From Verrucolacustris sp044348085 (GTDB lineage: Bacteria; Verrucomicrobiota; Verrucomicrobiia; Methylacidiphilales; Verrucolacustridaceae): a stretch of DNA of 64,000 bases. The position numbers and the translations under genes were made by a program. Location of the stretch: NCBI GenBank assembly GCA_044348085.1, contig JBIKTM010000010.1, forward strand, positions 6,569-70,568, given 5' to 3'. The notes below the pieces were generated by a model. That model searched no databases. It was not told where the DNA came from and worked only from the letters and a program-made list of their open reading frames with translations. Below are positions 26,180 through 32,991 of the stretch, piece after piece (positions within the stretch are counted from its first letter, which is position 1; each line of letters opens with the position of its first letter).

Positions 26180-27217
26180 TTGATCCGAAATCTCATCTTT
26201 GACTGGTCCGGAACTCTCGTCGACGACCTCTCACCCGTACTGACCGCCACCAATCACGTCTTCGGACTCCATGGTAAGCCTCTCTTTGACCGGGAAACTT
26301 TTCGCGAAAAGTTCTACCTCCCTTATCAAGGCTTTTACGAAGAACATCTACCGGGAGTTGCCCTAGAAGGGCTTGAAAGAATTTTTCGTAAAGTCTTTCG
26401 TGAGCACCACCACACGGTTTCCCTCCTACCCGGAGCGAAAGAGATTCTTCAATACTGTCACGATAACCAGCTTCCGACGTTTCTGTTAAGCACGGTCACC
26501 CATGAGGATTTTCTTCATCAGGCCAAGCGTCTCGGAGTCGACCACTACTTCCACAAGGCGTATGCAGGGATCTTGGATAAGCGGGAGGCGATTCATTCGA
26601 TTCTAGCCGATCACCATCTGCGCGCCGACGAGACCCTTTTTGTGGGCGACATGGAGCACGACATTGAAACCGCTCGTTACGGCAATATCCGATCCTGTGC
26701 CGTCCTGACAGGCTACGACTCACTCAAGAAACTACAGCGAGCCCTTCCCGACCATGTTGCTCCCGACATGTTCGCCGTCATGGAGATCCTTCGCCGCCAT
26801 TCCGAACCCGAGGCAACCCCTCCCACTCCAACCGTTGGAGCTCTGATCATCGGTCCGGACAAGAAGTTGCTGATGGTCCATACCCTGAAATGGTCCGGTC
26901 TCTGGGGAATTCCCGGAGGAAAGATTAAGGCTGGGGAATCTTCCCAAGACGCGCTGCGACGCGAGATTTTAGAGGAAACGGGCCTTACCTTAAAGGATAT
27001 CGATTTTGCCGTTGTTCAAGACTGCATTCGTTCGAAAGAGTTCTACAAACCGGCTCATTTCGTTCTCCTTAACTATATCGCTCACACCACAAAAACTCAG
27101 GTAACCCTGAATGCCGAGGCTGATGAATATCGCTGGTGCACGCTTGAGGAGTGCTACCAACTCAATCTCAACACCCCCACCCGCATCCTTCTCGACTGGT
27201 ATAAGAAAAATCGGTAG
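26180..27217 (+). CDS. HAD hydrolase-Nudix hydrolase fusion protein
   Basis: A 345-residue two-domain protein with a TTG start. Residues 1-205 are a HAD domain: motif I FDWSGTLVDD with nucleophile Asp8 but Ser at the usual second Asp, motif II LLSTVTHED, motif III Lys near 134, motif IV VGDMEHDIETA. Residues 218-345 are a Nudix domain with a complete box, GGKIKAGE then REILEETGL (about 247-269). The pair would suit sequential hydrolysis of a nucleoside-diphosphate derivative and the released phosphate ester, but that is conjecture. The DWSGT motif recalls phosphonatase-type HADs (DWAGT). It starts 26 bases after carB. Confidence 0.85.
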   Translation: MIRNLIFDWSGTLVDDLSPVLTATNHVFGLHGKPLFDRETFREKFYLPYQGFYEEHLPGVALEGLERIFRKVFREHHHTVSLLPGAKEILQYCHDNQLPTFLLSTVTHEDFLHQAKRLGVDHYFHKAYAGILDKREAIHSILADHHLRADETLFVGDMEHDIETARYGNIRSCAVLTGYDSLKKLQRALPDHVAPDMFAVMEILRRHSEPEATPPTPTVGALIIGPDKKLLMVHTLKWSGLWGIPGGKIKAGESSQDALRREILEETGLTLKDIDFAVVQDCIRSKEFYKPAHFVLLNYIAHTTKTQVTLNAEADEYRWCTLEECYQLNLNTPTRILLDWYKKNR

Positions 27218-27295
27218 GACACCCCTCCCGCCTTCCACCTTCCACCTAACCCAACTTACGCTTCCTTTTTCGAATTAACATTGGATGATCGTTCC

Positions 27296-27520
27296 ATGAG
27301 CTGGCAATCCTCTCCCTACAAAATCGATGCAAAATCCGGTCAAACCCTCGCTTTTTGCACCTGCGGCCAAACCAAGAACCCGCCCTACTGCGACGGCTCC
27401 CACAAAGGGTCAGGCAAAGCCCCCAAAGTGGTTACGATAGAAAAAGATGGTCCGATCTGGGCCTGCGGCTGCGGCAAAACCAATACGCCACCCTTCTGCG
27501 ACGGCTCGCACAAGTGCTGA
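27296..27520 (+). CDS. tandem CDGSH iron-sulfur protein
   Basis: A 74-residue protein with two CDGSH-type [2Fe-2S] motifs, CTCGQTKNPPYCDGSH and CGCGKTNTPPFCDGSH, each supplying three Cys and one His. Tandem arrangements like this resemble the Miner2/CISD3 class, thought to act in redox or cluster transfer. I use the ATG at 27296; an in-frame TTG lies five codons upstream (27281). It converges on guaB3. No partner gene is obvious. Confidence 0.92.
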   Translation: MSWQSSPYKIDAKSGQTLAFCTCGQTKNPPYCDGSHKGSGKAPKVVTIEKDGPIWACGCGKTNTPPFCDGSHKC

Positions 27521-27560
27521 GGGATCGGACTCCTTCCATCCCCGCTTTGAGTTGTATCTA

Positions 27561-27577
27561 GGCTACAACCTGTAGCC
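27561..27577. other. short perfect hairpin between convergent genes
   Basis: GGCTACA and TGTAGCC form a 7-bp stem around the loop ACC in the 109-base convergent gap between the CDGSH gene and guaB3. There is no T-tract on either side, so it is not a typical intrinsic terminator; it might still stabilise 3' ends. The rest of the gap holds nothing else I can see. Confidence 0.35.
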
Positions 27578-27629
27578 CAGCACCCGCCTTTCACCTATTC
27601 CGAGAACGGACGAATTACACTTACCGAAA

Positions 27630-28793
27630 TCAGCGCGTTCCCATTCCGACACCCTGAACCGTCTGAAATAATTTACCCTCGGTCTTGATCGATGGTGCGA
27701 TAATGATCTCTGTCTCTTGAAACTCCTTCAGGGTCTTGGCTCCGACGTTACCCATGCAGGTAACAATCGCTCCGACCAGATTCTGTGATCCGTCATCCAG
27801 TGTCGCCGGACCAAAGAGGATCTGTTTTAAGCTTCCCGTCACACCCACCTTGATTCTTGTACCTCGGGGCAGATTCGCATGAGGTGTGGCCATCCCCCAA
27901 TGATTACCGTTCCCTGGGGCTTCTTGAGCACGTGCAAAGGCACTTCCAATCATCACTGCATCTGCCCCACAGGCAAAGGCCTTGCAAATATCACCACCCT
28001 TATTCATCCCACCATCGGTGATGATCGGCACGTAACGACCCGTCTTTTTGTGATACGCATCACGAGCCGCCGCACAGTCCACCGTTGCTGTTACTTGCGG
28101 TACGCCTAACCCTAAGACTCCCCGTGTGGTACAAGCAGCTCCAGGACCTACGCCGACAAGCAGACCCGAGATTCCTGCCTGCATAAGCTCCATACTCACT
28201 CCGTATGTGACTGCGTTTCCGACCATAACAGGAATTTTCATCGTCTTACAAAACTTCGCCAAATCAAAGGTTTTATACTCGGAAGAAATGTGACGTACCG
28301 TCGATACGGTCGACTGGATCACGAAGATATCTGCACCCGCCTTCTGTGCAATCGCTCCATACTTCTCCGCCTTTTGGGGGATTGCGGACACGGCAACCAC
28401 AATGCCCGATTTCTTCATCTCCTTGATTCTTTTTGCAATGAGCTCCTCCCGAATCGGGGGCACGTACATCTTTTGAATGAGATGCGTACAGGCATCTTTA
28501 TCAGCCTTTGCAATCTGCTCTAAAACATGGGCGGGATTCTCATACCGGGTTTGCACGCCCTCTAAATTCAGAACTGCTAAACCACCCATTTTGCCCATCG
28601 CCACTGCAAACTTCACATCCACCACACCATCCATTGCCGACGCTAAAATAGGAACCTGGAAGGTATGCTTTCCGATCGAGAAACTGCAAACTACCTCGTT
28701 CGGGTTAATCGTCACATCCCCAGGAACAAGGGCAATCTCATCAAAGCCATAGGTCACCCTAGCTTTCCGATTTCGTCCGATCCACATGCCCAT
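27630..28793 (-). CDS. guaB3: GuaB3-type IMP dehydrogenase family protein
   Basis: A 387-residue IMPDH/GMPR-family TIM barrel. The catalytic loop is GVGPGAACTTRGVLGLGVPQ with Cys221; ILASAMDGVVD and IITDGGMNKGGDICKAFACGADAVMIGS give the IMP-phosphate site. It lacks the CBS domain pair of ordinary GuaB, and its overall sequence resembles the GuaB3 group of actinobacteria and cyanobacteria. Members are reported to act as IMP dehydrogenases; activity here is inferred. An AAAGGAG Shine-Dalgarno precedes the ATG. It is the last gene of the leuB-exbB-exbD-tonB-zinc-ribbon operon, which is unusual company. Confidence 0.88.
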   Translation of the reverse strand: MGMWIGRNRKARVTYGFDEIALVPGDVTINPNEVVCSFSIGKHTFQVPILASAMDGVVDVKFAVAMGKMGGLAVLNLEGVQTRYENPAHVLEQIAKADKDACTHLIQKMYVPPIREELIAKRIKEMKKSGIVVAVSAIPQKAEKYGAIAQKAGADIFVIQSTVSTVRHISSEYKTFDLAKFCKTMKIPVMVGNAVTYGVSMELMQAGISGLLVGVGPGAACTTRGVLGLGVPQVTATVDCAAARDAYHKKTGRYVPIITDGGMNKGGDICKAFACGADAVMIGSAFARAQEAPGNGNHWGMATPHANLPRGTRIKVGVTGSLKQILFGPATLDDGSQNLVGAIVTCMGNVGAKTLKEFQETEIIIAPSIKTEGKLFQTVQGVGMGTR

Positions 28794-28795
28794 GA

Positions 28796-29035
28796 TCAGC
28801 TCCTTTCAGTTGATTCAGATTGGAAACGACGTCTTGCACCACAGTTGCCGCAACGCAAAGAAAACCAGGCGTGACCCCGTGGGGTCTGCGCTCCGCAAAC
28901 AGAACATGTTACCCTCTCGAGAGCTCTTCTCTGTGCACGCGATGCTTTCCATCCTCCAACCATCCACAAAATAAAAACGATGCCAAGAAAAAGACATAAG
29001 TAGAGAAGAAGAAGTTGTGAACCAGTAAGCGTCAT
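28796..29035 (-). CDS. small membrane-anchored zinc-ribbon protein
   Basis: A 79-residue protein. Residues 6-27 form one transmembrane helix (LLLLYLCLFLGIVFILWMV), followed by a basic linker (RAQRRALERV) and a zinc ribbon with CSVCG and CGNCG, about 19 residues apart. I know no function for it. The start overlaps the tonB-like stop by 4 bases and guaB3 begins 2 bases after it, so it is translated as part of this operon. The topology probably places the ribbon in the cytoplasm (positive-inside). Confidence 0.75.
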   Translation of the reverse strand: MTLTGSQLLLLYLCLFLGIVFILWMVGGWKASRAQRRALERVTCSVCGAQTPRGHAWFSLRCGNCGARRRFQSESTERS

Positions 29036-29754
29036 GGCTTACCCCCATTCGGTGGTTCTACCGCCCAAAGAATCCGTACCCTGCCCCACTCGATCCAGTG
29101 GCCTTGGGAAGGCTCAAAACGCCATGTTCGAATCAAGCTCGAAGACTCCCGATCTACCGAAGCATCCCCTGTCGATCCCTCTAAAAATACAAAACGTACA
29201 GCCCCATCTTCATCCACACCAATCCTTGCCGTGGTGGGCTCTAAGGCGTTTGCACTCTGAATGGAAGACAACTCAATCGGCTTGGTGGGCTTTCTTTTCC
29301 TCAAGTCCCCACTCAACTCCCACCATGTCTTTGCGCCGCCATCCGCTTTTCTTGAAGACACTGCCGGGCTCTTGTTTCGATAAAAGGAGCTCGCAGTTGA
29401 TGCTTTCACAGCCAAGGGTGCATCTTGGCCAACTTCATCTGGCCTGTACTTAGGTGCTGGTGGAATCGGCCTCTCAGGCCAAGCCATTCCTTGCCATGGT
29501 AGGGTCACTGTAGAGGCCAGTTGTTTAGGTTCATCGGCAGGAAGCACAATTGCAGAAGGATCAAAAAGATCTGCCAAACCCGCATCCCCGCCAAGGGTAG
29601 TCGATAGAATCACCTTACCCGCTCCCTGCGGATAAAGTGGTGAGGTCTCGCCTGGATCCCGAAACAGGGAAAAGGCAGCCGCATGTGCCCCTAGAGAAAG
29701 CACAAGAAAGCCCATCAATCTGCGCCCCATCGAAGATGAGGAACCCCAATTCAT
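29032..29754 (-). CDS. TonB-like energy transducer protein
   Basis: A 240-residue protein with an N-terminal membrane anchor (GRRLMGFLVLSLGAHAAAFSLF), a Pro/Ser-rich periplasmic stretch, and a C-terminal TonB-like domain: IGVDEDGAVRFVFLEGSTGD followed by LIRTWRFEP. Such proteins pass proton-motive force from ExbB-ExbD to outer-membrane receptors. The proline-rich spacer is shorter than in E. coli TonB and lacks long Glu-Pro/Lys-Pro repeats. It overlaps exbD and the zinc-ribbon gene by 4 bases each. No TonB-dependent receptor lies nearby. Confidence 0.8.
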   Translation of the reverse strand: MNWGSSSSMGRRLMGFLVLSLGAHAAAFSLFRDPGETSPLYPQGAGKVILSTTLGGDAGLADLFDPSAIVLPADEPKQLASTVTLPWQGMAWPERPIPPAPKYRPDEVGQDAPLAVKASTASSFYRNKSPAVSSRKADGGAKTWWELSGDLRKRKPTKPIELSSIQSANALEPTTARIGVDEDGAVRFVFLEGSTGDASVDRESSSLIRTWRFEPSQGHWIEWGRVRILWAVEPPNGGKP

Positions 29755-30170
29755 GGCTCAACAGCGCCCGATCGCGATGCCAACACAGCCGAGAGACCAT
29801 TTTGAACGACGCAATCCAACAGCTGGGCAACTACTCCATGACGCAATTCTCGATCCGCTCGAATCACCACGACAGCGCGAGGTTCAGCCTTTGCTAATCG
29901 CCCCATCTCTCCACGCAATTTCACAAGATCCGTCACGCGGTCGTTGAAAAAGATCTGGGGAGTCGCCCCAGCCGTCGCAGTAATCACATATCGAGTATCA
30001 CTGACTCCGCCCCTCGATTGCCCCGGAGAGGGAGGATCCACCACGATTCCAGGCTGAAAAACAAAGGTAGAGGTAAGCAAAAAGAAAATCAGAAGGAGGA
30101 GTACCACATCGATCAACGGAGCCATATCCAAAGGGCCCCGCAAAATCCGGACCGAAGTCCGGACCCTCAT
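29751..30170 (-). CDS. exbD: ExbD/TolR family biopolymer transport protein
   Basis: A 139-residue inner-membrane protein. Its single transmembrane helix carries the family sequence MAPLIDVVLLLLIFFLLTSTF with the proton-relay Asp (LIDVVL), followed by a periplasmic domain (VITATAGATPQIFFNDRV and VVVIRADRELRHG). With ExbB it forms the proton-driven motor. It overlaps exbB by 4 bases and the tonB-like gene by 4 bases. A TolR role is possible, but the third gene looks like TonB rather than TolA. Confidence 0.92.
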   Translation of the reverse strand: MRVRTSVRILRGPLDMAPLIDVVLLLLIFFLLTSTFVFQPGIVVDPPSPGQSRGGVSDTRYVITATAGATPQIFFNDRVTDLVKLRGEMGRLAKAEPRAVVVIRADRELRHGVVAQLLDCVVQNGLSAVLASRSGAVEP

Positions 30171-30856
30171 GGCTTGGGCTTCTCCGAACGCAATTCAGTC
30201 GTGACCGGAGTGCTCACCTTCGTGGCAGGGCGAGAGCGTCCTCCCTCCTTCAGAATTTGAATCATTTCAATTCCTGCGCGCTCCATGTCGTTCACCTCTG
30301 AACCCATTCGAGATGCCAGATAGTTGTAGGCAACATACGCAGGAATCGCCACAACTAGCCCCGCCGCTGTTGTGAGAAGAGCCTCCCAGATTCCTCCTGC
30401 CAACTCCCCCACAGGCACGGTACCACGCGCACCACTCACCGTTTGAAAGACATGAATCATTCCAGTCACCGTTCCCAAAAGACCTAAAAGTGGCGCGACA
30501 TATCCAACAGTAGCTAAAATAGGAAGGTTCTTCTCAAGTCTCGGAACTTGAAGTTGGGCGACCTCCTGCAATGACTCCCGTAAATCGCCTAGAGGCATAT
30601 CTCGTTTCAGTAGCCCGGCTTGAATGACTCGGATTGCAGGCCCATGAGCCTCATCACATCTCTCCAAAGCTTCCTGAAATCTCTTCTCCTTCACCAAAGA
30701 GGCTATGCCATCTAAAAAAGGATCAAGCGGCACTCCCATCCTCCGGTATTCCAGAATTCTTTCCGCAAAAACAGCCACCGCCACAATGCTCGCTCCGAGG
30801 ATAACCCACATGATCGGGCCACCCAAACGCATCAACTCAAGTAAGGTGGAAGGCAT
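30167..30856 (-). CDS. exbB: ExbB/TolQ/MotA family proton channel protein
   Basis: A 229-residue protein with three membrane segments: near residues 10-30, near 115-140 (VGYVAPLLGLLGTVTGMI, the family signature) and near 155-175 (GGIWEALLTTAAGLVVAIPAYVAYN). The Thr and Glu positions typical of the ion path are in GIWEALLTTAAG. It starts 9 bases after leuB and overlaps exbD by 4 bases. It forms the channel of the energy-transducing complex with ExbD. Confidence 0.93.
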   Translation of the reverse strand: MPSTLLELMRLGGPIMWVILGASIVAVAVFAERILEYRRMGVPLDPFLDGIASLVKEKRFQEALERCDEAHGPAIRVIQAGLLKRDMPLGDLRESLQEVAQLQVPRLEKNLPILATVGYVAPLLGLLGTVTGMIHVFQTVSGARGTVPVGELAGGIWEALLTTAAGLVVAIPAYVAYNYLASRMGSEVNDMERAGIEMIQILKEGGRSRPATKVSTPVTTELRSEKPKP

Positions 30857-30865
30857 ACCTCGTTT

Positions 30866-31972
30866 CTAACTCCTTTCCTCACCCAATGCCACTCTTCGGG
30901 CGATCTCTTTTGCCATATCTTGAGTCCCAACCTTTTTCTCGCCAGACGCCGCAATATCCGCCGTCCTCCATCCATCCCGAATCGCCCCTGCTACCGCATG
31001 ACGGATCGTTTGAGCCGCCACCGGTTGTCCTAAACTCATCTCAAACAACAGAGCAAGGGACAGTATCTGCGCAATCGGATTGGCGATTCCTTTCCCTGCA
31101 ATGTCAGGAGCCGATCCCCCAGCTGGCTCGTACAAGCCAAAGCTTCCTTCTCCCAACGAAGCGCTCGGCAACATTCCCAAAGAACCCGCCACCGCCGCCG
31201 CCTCATCGCTCAACATATCTCCAAATAGGTTCTCACAAAGAAGAACATCGAATCTCCCCGGATCCCGCACCAACTGCATCGCTGCATTGTCGGCATACAT
31301 AAAGTCCAAGGTGATGTTCGGATGCTTGGTAGCCACCTGCTTAACCACTTTTCGCCAGAGCAGACTCGTTTCCAAAACATTCGCCTTATCTGCCAAGGTG
31401 ACCCTTTTCTTGCGGAAGGCCGCCGCCCGAAACGCCACCTCTGTCACCCGCTCAATCTCGTGTGTCTCATACACCATTGTATCGACCGACCGCTCCCCCT
31501 TCGCCGTCTTCTTGGTCTCCTTGGGTTGCCCAAAATAGAGCCCACCGGTCAATTCGCGAACCACCAGCACATCAAATCCTCCCGCCACCCGATCTGCCCG
31601 CAATGGAGAGCATCCGACCAGCTCGGGATACAAAACCGCAGGACGAAGGTTTGCATAAAGATCGAAGATCTTTCTCAAAGGAAGGAGAGCAGCCCGCTCG
31701 GGTTGCTCGTTCGGGGGCAGGGTCTCCCACTTCGGTCCCCCCACACTTCCAAAGAGAACTGCCTTGGCCGACCGGCACAGTTCGACCGTTTCCTCAGGAA
31801 GCGCCTTACCCTTCGCATCAATCGCCGCCCCCCCCACCAACCCCTCTTTCCACTCCACGGCCAGCCCATGCCTCTTTTCGATCTCTTTCGCCACATGCAT
31901 CGTCGCCCCCATTACCTCGGGCCCAATGCCATCCCCTGCCAAAACCGCGATCCGATTTAAATTTTCTGCCAT
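30866..31972 (-). CDS. leuB: 3-isopropylmalate dehydrogenase
   Basis: Oxidative decarboxylation of 3-isopropylmalate in leucine synthesis. The 368-residue protein has AVLAGDGIGPEVM, FGSVGGPKWE, LRPAVLYPEL, the substrate motif VVRELTGGLYFGQP, catalytic Tyr/Lys stretches MVYETHEIERV and LADKANVLE, the metal site FGDMLSDEAAAV and EPAGGSAPDIAGKGIANP. The ELTGG motif distinguishes it from isocitrate dehydrogenase. It heads the operon that continues to exbB. leuA, leuC and leuD are not in the window. Confidence 0.96.
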   Translation of the reverse strand: MAENLNRIAVLAGDGIGPEVMGATMHVAKEIEKRHGLAVEWKEGLVGGAAIDAKGKALPEETVELCRSAKAVLFGSVGGPKWETLPPNEQPERAALLPLRKIFDLYANLRPAVLYPELVGCSPLRADRVAGGFDVLVVRELTGGLYFGQPKETKKTAKGERSVDTMVYETHEIERVTEVAFRAAAFRKKRVTLADKANVLETSLLWRKVVKQVATKHPNITLDFMYADNAAMQLVRDPGRFDVLLCENLFGDMLSDEAAAVAGSLGMLPSASLGEGSFGLYEPAGGSAPDIAGKGIANPIAQILSLALLFEMSLGQPVAAQTIRHAVAGAIRDGWRTADIAASGEKKVGTQDMAKEIARRVALGEERS

Positions 31973-32046
31973 CCTCTATTGCTAAATCGTTGTCCCCGCC
32001 GACTCAAGCATTCGACACCACAACCGCACCTCCTCTATCCTCCCGT

Positions 32047-32319
32047 ATGGCCCTTTCCCAAGAAGAAAATCTGATCCTCCAAGCACTCCAAGAGTACCTT
32101 TTGGCTGTCTCGGCACAAAAACAGCCCAACCCTCCCGATCTCATTAACCACTGCCTGCGGCTCGAACAGCTAGAAGCTGAACTCGCATCCCAGATCAACC
32201 CCCGCCTCCACCACTTTCTCGAATCCAAAAGTTATCGAAAAGCTCACGACTTCCTCACCGCCCTTTCCAGTTCTCCTCTAGCCAATCCGAAAAATTCCGC
32301 TCAATCTTGTGCCCGATGA
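32047..32319 (+). CDS. hypothetical helical protein, 90 residues
   Basis: Unrecognised. The protein (MALSQEENLILQALQEYLLA at the start) is almost all helix with a Leu-rich periodicity, has no signal peptide and no Cys or His cluster of note. Its stop overlaps the start of the next gene (ATGA at 32316), so the pair is translationally coupled. It is divergent from leuB across a 74-base gap. The start is the first ATG after that gap; no Shine-Dalgarno is visible. Confidence 0.6.
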   Translation: MALSQEENLILQALQEYLLAVSAQKQPNPPDLINHCLRLEQLEAELASQINPRLHHFLESKSYRKAHDFLTALSSSPLANPKNSAQSCAR

Positions 32320-32969
32320 CCACCACCTCCCGCTACTACTACGTCGACGTCCAGAATCAGGCCGCCGGTCCCGTTGCTTGGACTGACCTACAGAACCTTC
32401 GGACCGCGGGAACAATCCAAGATTCCACCCTTGTTGTCCTCGAGGGAGGTCAAGATTGGGTTGCCTACTCCACTCTCTCTACAACCCCATCACCTTCCGG
32501 TACCGCAACCCCAAGTTCCGCTTCTAAAGCAGCGGATGCTTCCTCGCCTGCAATATCAACCGCCCCATCCTCAGAACCTCTCTGGGCTCAAAATCTGCTT
32601 CAAAAAGTCGACCAGCTAAATAATACAGTCGAAAAAATGGCTATAGCGCTGGAAAAAAGTATGGCCGTGCGCGCCCCACAAATGCCAGTTCCTGCCACTG
32701 CCACTCTACACGCTGAAAAATTCAATCCAACCGTAGCCCCAAAAATGGGTATAGCTGCAACCCTCGGAAATACTCCCAGGCAACCCTCCACCCCTGGCCA
32801 CCCCAGCAGTTCAAGCACCCTTAGCCCCTTGGCCGTCCCCGCTAACGCAGTAAAATCTCCTCTTCCGCTTCCCTCTCTCAATGTAAAACCTACCCCTCTT
32901 CCAACACCCCAACCTGGCGCAACCCCAGCCAAACCAGGAAATCTCTTTAGTAAATTTCTTAAGAAGTAG
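32316..32969 (+). CDS. GYF_2 (DUF4339) domain protein with low-complexity tail
   Basis: A 217-residue protein. The first 55 residues form a GYF_2 domain (YYYVDVQNQAAGPVAW, LQNLRTAGTIQDSTLV, WVAYSTL), a fold thought to bind proline-rich peptides. A Ser/Thr/Pro/Ala-rich region follows, then a short predicted helix (LLQKVDQLNNTVEKMAIALE) that could be a coiled coil, then more Pro-rich sequence ending FSKFLKK. There is no membrane segment. It overlaps the preceding 90-residue protein by 4 bases. Function unknown; a scaffold is plausible. Confidence 0.75.
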   Translation: MTTTSRYYYVDVQNQAAGPVAWTDLQNLRTAGTIQDSTLVVLEGGQDWVAYSTLSTTPSPSGTATPSSASKAADASSPAISTAPSSEPLWAQNLLQKVDQLNNTVEKMAIALEKSMAVRAPQMPVPATATLHAEKFNPTVAPKMGIAATLGNTPRQPSTPGHPSSSSTLSPLAVPANAVKSPLPLPSLNVKPTPLPTPQPGATPAKPGNLFSKFLKK

Positions 32970-32991
32970 TTTAAAAAAACGGTAATGCCCA

